Translations under genes and position numbers: made by a program
Origin: Adiantum capillus-veneris
Taxonomy: Eukaryota > Streptophyta > Polypodiopsida > Polypodiales > Pteridaceae
Assembly: GCA_014529385.2 (NCBI GenBank)
Contig: CM043958.1
Span: 147,185,885 to 147,249,884, forward strand
DNA length: 64,000 nucleotides
Reading direction: 5' to 3'
Shown: piece after piece, positions 11,620 through 24,792 of the stretch
Position numbering within the stretch: position 1 is the first letter of the stretch
How the letters are laid out: each line of letters opens with the position of its first letter
Notes under the pieces: generated by a model
Database searches by the model: none
What the model was told of the DNA's origin: nothing
Seen by the model: only the letters and a program-made list of their open reading frames with translations

Positions 11620-14600
11620 GAAAATGATGGAACACAACCACCTAAACTGGAAGCTCTTGAATAGTGAAGAAGGATGGGAGAGGGTGCCAATAGTTGAAGA
11701 TGATTGGCCAAACTATACATGGAAACGAGTTAGGGAAGTGAAAGATGGGAACTTGACTCTAAAATTAGCACCCATTGAAGAAGTTCGATTTGACAGACCA
11801 CCCATAAAACTAGATGAACATCCATTGTATGGAGATTAAGGATCATAGTAGTCAGGCTCTACAAAAGCTAAAACTTTGCGAACACTATTGTCATACCTAG
11901 GAGAGAATGAAGAGAAATCAATGGTTTGCAAAACAACAAAACTAGAAACACCAAAAGAAATTTTGGATGTGGCTAATCTACAATCCATTATGTTAACACC
12001 AATTGAAAGCACAATCACTTTGGGTGAGCTACTGAAGTTGAGACCACATCTATGGGGAGATATACAAACCATCATAGGGAATATGGGATTAAAAGGAGCA
12101 TCTCAAATGAATGTGAAAAATTTGCAAAATGAGAACATATAGACTAGAATTGTCAAGTCGGTGCCTATGAATAAGGTCAAAGACTATTGTGAAGGGAATG
12201 AGGAAACACAACCCTTCCATACAATACAATGATGTAGCAACCATGGCTATTTTAGACAGTGGAGCAAGAATTTCCATAGCAACCAAAGCTATCTAGGAAG
12301 CTTAGGGAAAGCGAGCAATCATGCAAACAAGAATGAAACTGCAATTGGTAGATGGACACATAGAGAAACCAACAGGCCTACTAGAGAATGTGATAATCAC
12401 CTTCTGTGGGATTGAGGCTACCATCACACGTTTGCCATTACAGACTTTGGGAAGAAACTCAATTATGAAATCATCTTGGGAAGACCGTCCATGAGACAGA
12501 TACAATTAATCCAAGATTGGGGCAATGATTATCTCTACCTGAAACAAGTAGAGGCAATCACTTGAGTAAACTTGAAGGACCATTCTTACAAGGATGTCCT
12601 AATGACACCAATACAGAAATTGGACTTGGAGACTTGTACAGAGACTAAACTACCATTATGGATACATAAAAATACTCCAATTTGGATGTGTGGGGCTTTT
12701 CAATTGGGTAGTTTACAAAGGGAAGACTGCATTTTAGACAAAGAAGTGAATGATGCAGACTACATACCAGAACCATTCCCTGAACATTTGTTCAACCCTT
12801 TGAATAAACTCAGATCCTGGCCACAATGGATGTATGTGATAATGAATCTATACCTACACACTTTTATGATGAAGAAGACTATGATATAGTCTCAATCCAA
12901 TTGGTATTTATTGAGATGATGAGGAGAAACAGGTCTTCTTTGATCCCTATTATGATTCTATGGACAAGTGGGAAGAAGAACCAAATATAACAGAGGAATC
13001 GGATTTTGAAAAAGAGCAGGTAAGGGCCAAACTTCTACTCAGAGGAGGGGAAGAAATATTTTTTGAGTTTCTAATCCACATCGAAGATGCCAACAAAGAT
13101 ACCAAAATAACGAGACAATGACTTAAGAAAGAAAACTACAAAACGGTCATTGGATACCAAAACTCAATCTTAATGAAATTGAACGCAACAGACTGCATAA
13201 AAGACAAGGTCACTGGAAGGTATCCAAACATAGAGCATCCAAAGAGACAAAACCAAAGTCAATCAAGCCTGAAAAGACCAAAGGGAAAGAACCTCTGATG
13301 ACAAAAATGGAGCGTAAAGCAAAATACAACGAACTAAAACGGACTTTAAAGGAAGTGTGGACCACAAAAATGGAATAGGATAGTGACAAACCGGGGGAAA
13401 TCAGTGTTCCAACTCAATATAAGAAATACACTTTGTAAGATCACAAGATCATTGTAGAGAAACCCTTGCAACAATCAACAAAATTGAGGAAATCCTATGA
13501 AGGGCCGGGTCAAATGAATTGACCTTGCAAATCCTGGAGAACGGCCAAAACCTGCATACATAGCTAAGAACATGTCACAAGAAGAAGAAGAGATTCTCCT
13601 AAGAACGTTAAAAGAATATAGATATGTTTTTGCATGGTCATACAAGGATCTAAAAGAGGTGTATCCTGCCATATGCCAGTAGACTACCCCTATGAGAGAT
13701 GATGCTAGGCCAAGCAGACAACCACCATACACATATAATGAGACCTTTGCCAAAAAAATCAAGGAAGAGATAGAGAAACTGAAGGAGGTTGAGCTTATCT
13801 ATGAAATAGAACACATTGATTAGGTATCACCAATTGTCGTGGTCCCTAAAAACAATGGAAAACCTAGAGTATGTATAAATCTCAAAAAGGTAAACTCAAC
13901 CACTATACAAGATAAATATCCTCTTCCCATCAACAATCACGTGCTAGAACGAGTAGAGGGAAAGGAAGCTTATAGCTTTTTGGATGGATTATCTAGGTAC
14001 AACCAATTGACTATAGATCCCAAAGACCAACATAGAATGGCCTTCACCATGGAATGGGGGACTTTTTCTTATCGAGTAATGTCTTTCAGCTTAACCAATG
14101 CATTGGCAACATTCCAAAGGCTAATGAGCCATGCCTTTAAGAAATATCTATGAAATTTCTTGGAAGTATACATGGACGATCTTTGTATGCACTCCACCAA
14201 ATGAGAAAGTCAATTCGAACATTTACGATGTGTCTTTGAGAAATGCCGTCTATATAGTATTTTCGTAAATCTTAAAAAATGTGTTTTTATGGTTAGACAA
14301 GGCAAAAATCTTGGACATATTGTGTCAAAAATGGCATAGACGTAGACATGGAGAAGGTGAAAGTGATTGCAAAAATGGCTAGGTCAACATCAGTCGAAGA
14401 AGTGTAGGCATTTATGGGACATTGTGATTCCTATCATAGATTTATCTACATGTATGCAGTAATTGCTAGGCCCATATATAGCCTTGACACTCACTTTAAA
14501 TGGATTGATGAATGGGAGGAATCCTTCCAAAAGCTTAAGCAAACCTTAGATCAACACCAATACTAAAAGCTCCGTACTAGAACAAAGTGTTCCACGTACA

Positions 14601-14880
14601 TGTCGATGCTTCAAGCTATGCCATTGGCTGCATCTTAGCCCCACTAAGAGAGGGAACCATGGATTTTTCTATCTCCTATGCTAGTTGACAATTAAACCTG
14701 GCACAAAAAAATCATACAACCACTAAAAGATAAGGTCTTGATATGGTGTTTTCAGTCAAGAAATTTAAACACTATTTGTTAGCTAACAAGTTTGTCTTTT
14801 TTGTAGACCATCAAGACTTACTCTATTTGGTGAATAAACCATGCAATATAGGTAGGATAGTAGGATGGTGTAACTACTCA
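11620..14880 (+). pseudogene. E1 pol remnant (protease, RT, RNase H)
   Basis: A segment around 11,960-12,130 (PIESTITLGELLKLRPHLWG) precedes the protease, as in E4. The protease site reads ILDSGARISI near 12,247. The spacer to RT is about 1.2 kb and heavily interrupted. RT is recognisable at 13,740-14,340: KPRVCINLKKVN, YPLPINNHVLERV, TMEWGTFSYRVM, NALATFQRLMSH, and a YMDDL catalytic motif near 14,170. RNase H follows (HVHVDASSYAIGCILA near 14,598, then KHYLLANKFVFFVDHQ). Integrase is absent. Confidence 0.85.
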
Positions 14881-14999
14881 CTAGCAGGCATATCATCTAT
14901 CAACACTCCCCATGGGGGAAGCACCTAAAGGGGTAGACGATGACTTACCCGATGCATAATAACCTTTAACGGTCTGCTACTTAGGTTGGCCACATGAAA

Positions 15000-15969
15000 T
15001 TGAAAAAAGTTCTTGAAACCAGGTGAAGAGACTCCTATGGAAGAATAACACTAAAGACTCGACACCCCGGTAGTGGGCTAAATTGGAAACAACTGCAAGA
15101 ATTTTGGAGCAAGGCAATCTCAGGATATTGCCATGCATTCCTTGAATAAGTGAGGGAGGTCCTCATTAGCCTTTGTGCATTGTGAGCATCTATCAGGACC
15201 AATACTTCTGGCTAGGACCTTCACCCTAGTAGGCAAGGCTCCCCATAAAGCTTTCCAAAGAAATACATTCACCCTGAGCAAACAATGTGGGTACCAAGTG
15301 TTCTTTGTGGTTGTTACCCATTTTGATCCCGGCCAGTGCTTGTTTGGTTGCTTATTTAGGGGGGAAATCCAATCCTTTGAGACCATAAGGGAGTTGTACA
15401 TGTCCTTGGTTTTTGGTTTTAGGAAGTGTCTCTATCTATGGCCACTGCCATGGTTTCCACTCGAAACTAGACTCCCACAAAGGTGGTCAACATTCGTCTA
15501 GCCATATTAAGGCCCTACTGGTCAGAAGCCTCTTGCTCCCATAGAGGTGGAACTGGGAGGCCAATTGGTATGATACTTTATAGCATATGCAGGTGCTATC
15601 TCAAAACCGACGTAGTCGTCAAAGTCCTTTGTTGTTGATCTTTCTAGCAACTTCCCTCTAGAATGGGTTCTAAAGGACACTTCTTGCCTTAACAAGTCAA
15701 GGGGACTAGTGAATTATAGAGTTATGAAGATACCTTGCTATTTCTCCCCATTACAAGATCTCTGTTTCTCTCATGAATTTTCAAACCAACTCACCCATTA
15801 AGCCCCCCGTGTTTCAGGTTGGACCAACGAGGGGCAAGCAACTTGTTGTGAAATTCAAGTACTTTCCACTATCCCCCTTGTGAACACAGTTTGGCATTTT
15901 TTATCATGGCCTTTTTCATAATAGCTCATGCCTCTTCTTGCTTCATGATTGAACCCACAAATTTGGCAT
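15000..15969 (-). pseudogene. L1-like LINE ORF2, 3' part
   Basis: This is the C-terminal part of a LINE ORF2 on the minus strand. The cleanest piece, 15,120-15,401, has the zinc-binding RT tail typical of plant L1 ORF2 (FLWKALWGALPTRVKVLAR, then C-x2-C and H-x4-C in SQCTKANEDLPHLFKEC). The rest is full of stops. The matching upstream part lies at 33,057-34,745. The two were one element before gypsy E2 inserted: joining 33,057 to 15,969 gives an open frame through PNVPNLWVQS. Confidence 0.85.
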
Positions 15970-16129
15970 TGTTACCCATCAGCATCCACTTCTAGTAGTC
16001 ATGGGCCGGGCTTGTCGGTCCAATAGGCAAAAGGGTAAGAGTGATCACCGATGAGAGGCGTACTCTAACTGGAACATTCAAGGGTTAGTTGGCTAAGCAT
16101 TGGTTCCCAAGTGTGAATGGGCAAGCTCA

Positions 16130-16137
16130 TATAAAAG
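16130..16137 (+). promoter_or_regulatory. E2 5' LTR TATA box
   Basis: TATAAAAG, preceded by GCTCA, is conserved in all three LTR copies of this family (also 32,577-32,584 and, inverted, 42,801-42,808). Transcription probably starts about 30 bp downstream, which would place the (GA)n tract in the transcript leader. Confidence 0.75.
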
Positions 16138-16243
16138 TCACCTAGACCTAAAAATCACTCATTCTCTCATTTGTGCAATTGAAGAGTGCTCTTCCTCCAT
16201 CTCCATCTTCTTCTTCTTCATCTCCTTGTGTGTGTGTGTATGC

Positions 16244-16245
<2 letters not shown>

Positions 16246-16307
<62 letters not shown>
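16246..16307. repeat. (GA)n inside E2 5' LTR
   Basis: A pure (GA)n of about 31 repeats, preceded by a short (GT)n. It sits at the same LTR position as the tracts at 32,698-32,787 and 42,620-42,680, with conserved flanks (TATGCGTGAG before, ATCGAGCATTGC after). The tract is therefore an inherited part of the LTR, not a chance microsatellite. Confidence 0.9.
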
Positions 16308-16309
<2 letters not shown>

Positions 16310-16543
16310 GAGCATTGCGATGATGGCACGGCGGCGGCAAAGCGGTTGAGCGTGGCACTACGGTAGCTCCTTCTTCTTTGCGACGAGGAATCCTCCATGA
16401 AGGCGAGCGTAGGGCGGTGAGTGACACACCCCTGCTCTCTTGAGATTTCTAGATTAGTCTGGTTGTGTGCTTGCAGCCATTTTCTCGCACACAGTGTACG
16501 GCAAGTTCCTTGCATTGACATGTGCGATAGACACGCACATTTT

Positions 16544-16561
16544 TGGCACCGCTGTTGGGGA
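16544..16561 (+). other. E2 primer binding site
   Basis: TGGCACCGCTGTTGGGGA lies four bases after the LTR. It is close to the TGGCGCCGTTGCCGGGGA type used by plant Tat/Athila-like gypsy elements (tRNA-Asp type). The E3 copy at 42,358-42,376 is closer still to that form. Confidence 0.88.
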
Positions 16562-17164
16562 AATGCCCTGCATTAACCTTGAGTAGCACTCTATGCTGCT
16601 TTGTGGTGCTTTTTGAAATGTAGGAAAGGTAGAGAAGGAAGGTATGTGTGTTGAGAAGGAGTTTGTTTTGGTGCAGTGTATTGTTTTGTTAATAAGGTGT
16701 TGAAAGATACTGTGTTTTTGCTCTGTAATAAGGTGTTAGAATTAAGGTAGTAGATCCATAATGTTAGTTATGTGTAAAGTACAGTAAGTATATCTGTTAG
16801 CTAATGAGTTTCTGTAGTAGTGTGTTAGTGTGTAACATTAGCTCTATTAATTGTAAGTAGGTAGGTTAGGTGTGTGTGTGCTTGCGCGCACAGCGTGGCC
16901 GCGGTGACCTTCTCGCAAAAAAAAAAAGTAGGATCGGGATCAAGAATATTTCCCAAAGCCTTAGTCACCCTTTAAAATTACTTATTTTAGCCTCACGCAT
17001 AAGTAAAAATCGACCCTTTTGAGGACCAACGAAGCTTTCAGTAACCAAACGCTGAGCTGTAAAGCACACCACAACCCCCTGAGCAATATGCTCATTTTGA
17101 GCTGTCAAACGCTCTAATCCAAAAACCAATCATTAAAAAACATAAAAAAACGAGTAAAAACGGG
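16562..17164 (+). other. E2 5' leader
   Basis: About 600 bp of non-coding leader between the primer site and gag. It has an A-run at 16,916-16,927 and ends in A-rich sequence. The E3 counterpart is 41,622-42,357. Confidence 0.7.
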
Positions 17165-20100
17165 GTGCAAAATGCCCAAAAAATTAGGCGGTTCCAAAGA
17201 CACATGCATCTGCGCTCTGGTCTTGTGCTAGAGGCCGAGAAACTAGCAAGCATTTCGATTGACGCGAGTTCTCAATACCCACTTACTTTAGGTTCCGGGC
17301 CCTCGGCGGGAACCCGAGGTAATATCACTCAGGACCCGCATGTAGCGTCTAGTGACTATTCCTCTTATTACAATGTCATGGAGGGTTACCCAATGCCTAA
17401 TCCTGATAGCTCAAGCCAAGACATGCATGCCATGGACCCACGGTCCGGGCCGAGCGTGCGTAGCAGCTTGAAGGAAACCTTTAGTAGAGCCACTCGCTCT
17501 GAACATGGAGCTAACGATGTAAATGAGGGGGGTGGGGAAGTAAATTCTCCATTCATGACCAACATAGATTCTATGCCCTTAGAGAATGTGCACGTAAATA
17601 CTCCATGCACTGCACCCCCTGACTCTTCAAAGCTATTCCCCTCCGAGGTTATATTACCTGATGGTAGAAGCCTTGCCGAAGTGCAAGAGGTTGAGTGATA
17701 TATCATTGCGGCTAGGGAAAAGGAAATCAAGAGCTTACGCAAGGCAGAGCAACAAAGAGAGTTAAAAGAAAAAGCCCCTATGTCAATATCCTTGCTAGGA
17801 GATCAATCGAGTGATCCTAAATTAGCGACCACTAAGGGTCAACACATAGAGAGCCACATTGCATCTAGTTCAAAAGACACCCCTAGCACCTCAATCCTAG
17901 ATGGAGTGTTATTAAATGAGAAGTGGGAGTAAAAAATACAAACGGAAACTCTAACCGACCTATACACGGGTCACACCTATCACGTGGGTTGGTTAGATGT
18001 CCTACAATCCACCATGGGTGCTACTATTGTGGAGGATCAACAACAAAGAGTTTGTGAGGTCATCCATAGGGTTATTGAGCTAGAGAGATAGAACAAGGGG
18101 ATCCACATGCCTTCCACCGGTCTCATGAGATTCTTGGATATAGGGAAGGTTAAACAACCAACCTTCTTGCAAATGGAGACTCTCTTGGTAAGTCCAATTG
18201 ATCCTCCATATGTTGTTTTGCCAAGGGTCTCAGTGCAATTTGAGCCCACAAGTGATAGCTTTACCTTTCCAAGTCTAGCTCATCTTTCCCTTGATGACAC
18301 CACACATACCATGCTTACCCCAATGATGGCATGCCAAGAAACACGCCATGGACCTCATTTGTTAGTAAAGCACCGCTACATGGTAGCTCAATGCCTGCAA
18401 TAGTACCTACAAGTGTGTACCAATCGTATACACCTATGGGTCCTCGTACTCATGTAGTCCCTACCCCTCCCGTTGTTTCAACAACCTATGCTCCACAACC
18501 ACAACACCCAAGTTCTTATTTCCATGGGAGCATACCGGCTAGCATTAGCATGTCACATCCAATGTTTGCTATGGCTAGGGCCACACATATGAACTTTGGG
18601 CCACCACATGGCACTACATTATACTAAACAAGGAGCCCAAGGGCTACCTACGCACCAAGCCCAATGCCAATGCCTACTCCACATGTAGTCTCTAGAGCGC
18701 CTTCACCCATTGTGCCTGCTCACTTAGGTGACTTGGCAACATTTGCTCAAGCTATCAGTCAATCTATATTTACTGAGAATATGTGTAGCACGCCTGATAG
18801 AGAGCCTAGAAGTAAGGCAGTACAAATAGCCAAGCGCATATAAAAATTTAATGGAGACGGGAATGTGAGAAAGCATATCGAAGTGTTTAAACAAATATGC
18901 GATTCTCTAGGAGAACGCAATGACTTGCATAAGAGTAATTCTTTAAGCCTAACCTTAAGTGGAAAGGCTGGGGATTCGTATAGAACCCTAAGGGTGGAAG
19001 AAAAAATGATTTACCCTACTCTTACGAGACTGTTCTTGAAATAATATGTACGTGAGGATATCTACAATGGCCTAGTCATCAGCGGTATCATCACTTGGAA
19101 AGCAGTCACCACCAATGCGATCTAATTGGAGGATAATTTAATGATTCAAGGAGAACGAGTGTCTGTTGAGCCTAAATTTATTAGCTCGCAAGCATCGGGG
19201 CATCAACCAATGACCCTAAAGCCTATTTCTAAGGAGCAAAAGATATTTGAGATGACTTTAGCAGATCTCACCAAGGCCATTCAAGAAAGTCTTAGAGACA
19301 ATTGTGCTCCACAAAACAATCATATGTATCCAAGAAGGGAGCAACAATGGTGCTCAGTATGCTATGGTCCACATAGTACTAGTGAATGCCCTACTTTTAG
19401 AGTAAAATTCAATGGGAATTACAATACTTGTGGGAGGTATGGTCATCAATCTAAGAATTGCATAGTATTTAAGAACCTGATGGCCAATAGACCACCACTT
19501 AGCATGGATAGACACATCTCAAGTGCTTGCATTGATGCCGGCCCACCTCTTGAACAAACGTCACAACACATGGTCCCTACGACCTAAAATGTTGCTCAAA
19601 AAACATCCTTACCACCTCCAGTGATAGGACCGCAACCACCACATTTGAGAATCACTTTTGTGAATCAAGTGGGTTGTGAGTCATCTATTGATTCTTTGGA
19701 AGGTTGTGAGGAAGATATAGACCCTAATATTGCCTATGGGATGGATGCGCTTGAAGAAAGTCCACAATACTACATGGAGGATTATTGGGGACAAGTCAAA
19801 CCTGTCTATCAAGTAGCTTCTCTTGCTGCAAGAGGCCAAAACATCAACTACACTGCTAAGAGACCACCTCTTCGATGCTATGAGTGTGGAGGTCGACATC
19901 GTGTGGCCGAGTGTTCTATTAGGATACAAAAGAACGCCACACTAATGAAAACCAATCAAGCGAGCATGTCTACAATGCCAATACTCATGTGTAATTGATG
20001 TGGCATAGATCATTTGATTGCCCAATGTACGAATAATCCAAATGCACCAAAGATCACGCCACTAAACTTGATTGAGGTTACCGAGGAGACATCACAAAGT

Positions 20101-20240
20101 ACACCTATGATACCAGTAAACGTACTCACACGATCCATGCTCCAAAAACAAAATTATATTCTTGAAGAAAGAGACACGGAATTAATTGCCCAATCTCAAA
20201 AGAAGAAGAAAACACGAATGAAGAGATCGTAAAAAGCAGC
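17165..20240 (+). pseudogene. E2 gag with four CCHC zinc knuckles
   Basis: The frame begins FQRHMHLRSG, shared with E3. A long Pro/Ser/Thr-rich N-terminal part leads to a gag capsid core near 18,780-19,060 (SLTLSG-KA). Four knuckles follow: CSVCYGPHSTSEC near 19,353, a second at about 19,426-19,460 with its first Cys lost (YNTCGRYGHQSKNC), CYECGGRHRVAEC near 19,876, and CN-stop-CGIDHLIAQC near 19,990 with one in-frame TGA. Gag assembles the virus-like particle and the knuckles bind RNA. Several stops (for example 17,696, 18,088, 19,584 and 20,230) leave it non-functional. E3 carries a much better-preserved version. Confidence 0.88.
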
Positions 20241-20639
20241 GAAGTCAGACTCCAGTTCAAAGACCAACATAGGAACTAGTGACGACCCCGTATATATGAA
20301 TGACACTGAAGAGGATTCTGATTGAGGTGAAACCATGGAGACCAAAACGACCGCTAGGAATGAAACGAACAAGGAAGATCGTCATGAGCCATAATGGCCA
20401 GGACCCAAAAAGAAGATAGGAACTTACCCAAACCCTATAGAGGAGATCAAGCGAGTCAAGCAATTAAGGAGTTTGGTTGAAGAGACCCAAAGGGATCTAG
20501 AGCCAGTACCTAGGCAGATCGAGATTACAGACACAATTTTCCCTACGCAACAACAACCTCACCAAGTCCATAGACCCTTAGCCATACCTAGTGTCCTCCA
20601 AGAAGAAAGTGATTAAAAGTCATGGGAAAGTGGGCATAC

Positions 20640-21420
20640 TCAATTCTTGATGGAAAGAATGTTTATAGATGGACTACCTGATCCAATAGAAGAAATGGAG
20701 ATGCCATCTTCCCCACTTCAAGGGACTGAAGCCCAAAATGTGTTGTTAAAAATTTGCCAAATTGATGGATTTCATGTCTTCAAAATTTAGAACCACCATC
20801 ATGTCCAAACTATATAAAGACCCTGAGCTAGTCTCTGAGCTAGTCTCAGCTCATCGAGCTTTCCTCAATGGAGAAATAAAGTTTGGGCTACCACAATTTT
20901 CACAGATGGATGGAGCTGGAGAGATGCCAATAGAGGAGGAACACTTAGATCCACAACCCAATCTAGATGAGAACCTTGTGGTAGAAATACCTGTTAACAA
21001 GTTGGGACAATACTTTGAGGGCAATGAATCCATACTAATCACTACTAAGGGATTAATTGTGAATGGAATCCTTGATGGTGGCGCTGGAGTTATCATTGTG
21101 ACTAAAAATTGGTGGGAAACTATGGGAAGACCTCACCTTGGGACCACAACCATAGTAGTAAAGATGGCCAATGGGTCTATGTTAAACCTAGTGGTATGCT
21201 AGAAGATCTCAAGATCAAGGTCTTTAGACATAAAGTAAGAATTACCTTCATTGTTATGGATTTCTAGCACACTATGGCATCTGAGATGATCTTAGGACGT
21301 CCTTTCATGAGGGAAGCAAAAATAATGCATGATTGGTCTAAAAACCATGTCTACTTGTAGTTCCAATATTTTGTCATTGAGAGGATCTTGTAACTGGGAG
21401 AGCACATCCTCTAGGAAAAA
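20640..21420 (+). pseudogene. E2 first protease (before RT)
   Basis: The region has a conserved leader (MSKLYKDPELVSELVSAHRA and a QMDGAGEMP segment) and then a retropepsin site ILDGGAGVIIV at about 21,071-21,100. Downstream come VVKMANGS and a frameshifted EMILGRPFM, the usual late I-L-G-R signature. Gly replaces the usual Ser or Thr after the catalytic Asp (DGGAG); the E3 copy has the same DGGAG, so it is a family trait. The frame breaks at 21,200 and 21,267. Confidence 0.85.
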
Positions 21421-21839
21421 AGCTTATAATTGATCATAGATTTGACACCACAGTTCACTCGGACCCATTGCATTATTGTTACACGTGTAAAGTGGACACT
21501 GATTTTGGGGAAGATTCTCCTTATATGGACGTACTACCTAGGATGACTGAGTCGGACAATGTGGATTGGGTCCACCTAGCAGCAACCATAAACACTTGGG
21601 GAAATAGGAGGACAACCTGGGTAACACCTGAGGGGGATAAAATGCCACCACTCATACCCTTAAATATGCTAGAAGCAATGCATATAGCTTCTGATGACCT
21701 ACAAGATAAAGTTTTGACTGAAAATTGGAACCAGTAGCATCTCATTAAAAAGGAATCGGAAGTGAAATCACAGTCCACAGAACAACACGACCCCATAGAC
21801 TTACACCTTGCACCTGAACATTTCAAATCCTACACCACA

Positions 21840-23440
21840 AAGGAACGTTAAGGTTGTGTATACAAAGGCTCAAAGAAAACCTATCGATGGAAGCAATGGA
21901 GTCTATGATGGTCCAATGATAGTTAAGGAAATAGAGTTAGCAAACCTAGGAAAAGAGTCCAAACCTGTTTTCATTACCCAAGATCTGACAGAGACTGAGG
22001 AGTGTGTACTTAGAGAACTTTTCAAGGAATTCAAGGATATATTTGCTTGGACATATCATGATATGAAAGGTGTTCCACCTTCCCTGGTGCAACACACAAT
22101 CCCCATGAATAGCATGGCTAAACCAGTTCAGCAAAACGACCCTACCCAATGCATCCTAAATATGCAAAGATTGTTCAAGAAGAGATTGAAAAGCTTGTGA
22201 AATGCGGATTTATATTACCTATTGAGCACTCAGAATGGGTGTCTCCAATAGTGATTGTGCTCAAAAAGAATGGGAAACTCAGAGTGTGCCTGGATCTCAA
22301 GAAGGTCAATGTCACCACTAGGAGGGACTATTACCCCTTGCCATATTCAGAACATGTGCTTGAAAGAGTTGCAGGGAAGGAAGATTTTGGTTTAAAGATG
22401 GGTACTGTGGCTACCATCAAATCACAACTGCACTAGAGGACCAAGCTAAAACAACCTTTATAATCAAATTTGGAGTGTTCGCATTTTGTGTTATGTGCCC
22501 CTGCTACCTTTCAAAGATTAATAAACACTACTTTTAGAGAATATTTGAGGGAGTTTTGTGAAGCTTTCTTAGATGACCTTTGTGTTTATTCCTCATGAAA
22601 AGAACATCTATCATGCTTACAAAAAGTGTTTGAGAAGTGCAGATTGTATCGCATCTCCTTAAACCCTTGCAAATTCCAATTTTGGGTTAAACATGGAGCC
22701 ATTTTAGGGCATATAGTGTCCAAAAATGGGATTTCCACAGATGAGAGCAAAATTAAAGCCATTGCTGAATTGCCACCACCTACAAACTATAAAGGAGTTA
22801 AACGGTTCATGGGCCATGTTGGTTATTACCGACGGTTTATTTTAAACTTTGCCGAGATAGCTTGTCCTTTGTACAAGCTTCTTATTGAGTTCCACCGGAC
22901 CGTGGAGTGTGACCATGCTTATGAGTCATTGAAAAAAACCTTGACTAGCACTCCTATTCTACTAGTGCCCGATTGGAATGTAATTTTCCATGTGCATATT
23001 GATGCATCGAACTTTAATATTGGGTGTGTTCTAGCTCAACCAGGAGAACATAAATTGGACTACCCCATTAGCTTTGCAAGTTGTCAATTGAATGATGCCG
23101 AGAGAAACTACACCACTACAGAGAGGGAAGGTTTAGGTATGATTTACACAGTGAAGAAATTTCACTATTACCTTCTTGCCAACAAGTTTGTTTTCTATGT
23201 TGATCATCAAGCCTTGTTGTATCTAGTAAATAGACCTTGTTCCACAGGAAGAATTACACAATGGTTGTTAATTCTCCTTGAGTTTGATTTTACTGTTGTG
23301 GTAAGACCTGGTAAACGACATGTCATGGCAGATCATTTCTCTCGCATACCCAATGGTGAAGCCCATACTGGAGTCGATGATGAGTTGCCCGATACTTCTC
23401 TATTCCTAGTTGAAACCACACCTAATGGAGTGAGAAGATT
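21840..23440 (+). pseudogene. E2 reverse transcriptase and RNase H
   Basis: RT starts near 22,150 (KIVQEEIEKLVKCGFILPIE, KNGKLRVCLDLKKVN, YPLPYSEHVLERV). After a frameshift near 22,385 it continues through [11 protein letters not shown] to the catalytic [10 protein letters not shown] near 22,570. The connection (GHIVSKNGI, PPTNYKGVKRFMGHVGYYRR) and RNase H (HIDASNFNIGCVLAQ, TTTEREGLGMIYTVKKF, FVFYVDHQALLYLV) are in one long frame at 22,626-23,444. This is the normal Ty3/gypsy order. The catalytic motif is [F]LDD rather than YVDD or YMDD. Confidence 0.92.
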
Positions 23441-24792
23441 GTGAACTTTCTAGTTAATGGTTTTCTGTCCAAAGAGCTTCGTAAGGACATAGCTCAAAAA
23501 CTGCTAAAAGAATGTGAACCTTACTCTCTCATTGCAGGAACTCTCTACAGGCTAGGGAAGGATGATATGCTTAGACGTTGTGCCCGTGAGGATGATATTT
23601 ATACATACTACAAGAATCCCACATGGGTATAGCTGAAGGACATTTCTCAGGGGAACTAACAGCTAGAAAGGTGTTGCAATCAGGCTATTGGTGGCCTACC
23701 TTATTCAAGGATGCATCACTTTTTGCAAAAGGATGTGATGAATGCCAACATTACAAGATCACACAATAAAGGGATAGGATGCTCTTATATCCTGTTAAAG
23801 TGACTCAACCATTTGAAAAAGGGATTTTGGACTTTGTAGGCCCAATTAGTGTGGCAGTTCGTAGCACTCAATCTCGATATATTATCGTTTCCACCACTGA
23901 CTATGTAGCAAAGTAAGCACAAGTTAGGGCGACACGCAAGGCTGATGCGAGGTCAACTGCCAAGTTTCTCTTTTGAGAACATAATTATAAGATTTGGTTG
24001 TCCCTTTGAGATTGTGAGTGACAATGGCACTCATTTTATAAATGGAGTGATAAAAGAACTCACTACCAACGTCATGATAGCTCACCATAAGTCCACACCT
24101 TATTATCCACAAGAAAATGGCCAAGTTGAGAGCACCAACAAGACCTTAATCTCTATCTTGACCAAAACGCTGGAAGCTCATCGTACAGATTGGGATTTAA
24201 AGCTTACATCAGCTCTATGGGCTTATCGTATTGGGTACAAAGTTGCCATTAACTGCACACAGTTTAACATGGTGTATGTCCAAGAAGCGGTTATGCCATG
24301 GGATTTTGTCATTCCTAGTCTTCAAGTAGCTTCTCAAGAAGGTTGGGATGGTAGCCCCTTAGTTGAGCGATCATATATCCTTGAAGGCTAGATGAAGAGA
24401 GGCACTTAGCTGTGAAAAATGCACTTGTGCAGAAAGATAGAAGGAAGAAATGGTTTGATCGTCATCTAAAGAACAAAGATATCAACGTTGGTGATAAATT
24501 CCTCATGTATGGAGTGCGTAACAAAAAGAAAAAGTTGAAATATGTAGGAAAAGGACCATATAGAGTATGTGAAGTCACCCCACAAGGAACCATGCGTGTT
24601 GAGACTCTCGATGGAGTTGAAACCATTGGATTCCTCAATGGTAGAAAATTTAAAAGATATTATGATCCTTTAAGCCAAGAGGAGCTACGTGCCATCCATC
24701 AAAAAAAGGCAGCCAAGGCACAAATAGAATTGAAAAATATACAAGCTCAAGCTGAGGCGAAAGAGCAACAACAACCCATAAGACGCCAATGA
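23441..24792 (+). pseudogene. E2 integrase
   Basis: The zinc-binding segment (GHFSGELTARKVLQSGYWWP, then CDECQHYK) is followed by the core: ILDFVGPI for the first Asp, SDNGTHF near 24,021 for the second, and ENGQVES near 24,117 for the Glu. Stops at 23,631, 23,767 and 23,914 and frameshifts interrupt the N-terminal half. The C-terminal DNA-binding part is open at 24,412-24,792 (KWFDRHLKNKDINVGDKFL, then GKGPYRVCEV). I see no chromodomain. The frame continues through a TGA at 24,790 into the second protease. Confidence 0.9.

Larger units (their letters stand above)
9180..15000 (+). mobile_element. Ty3/gypsy element E1, decayed internal region
   Basis: This is the body of a gypsy element with no LTR that I could find at either end. 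The order is gag-like frames, one CCHC knuckle, protease, RT, RNase H. It stops shortly after RNase H at the sequence reading DDDLPDA, where LINE sequence begins, so integrase is missing. Stops and frameshifts occur every few hundred bases, so it is older than E2. Its gag and protease-flanking segments resemble E4 (43.0-45.5 kb) more than E2. Confidence 0.85.
15970..16539 (+). repeat. E2 5' LTR
   Basis: It begins TGTTACCCA and ends GACACGCACA. It contains a TATA box, a (GT)n-(GA)n tract and a G/C-rich segment downstream. The same layout recurs at 32,425-33,051 and, inverted, at 42,381-42,945. Confidence 0.93.
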
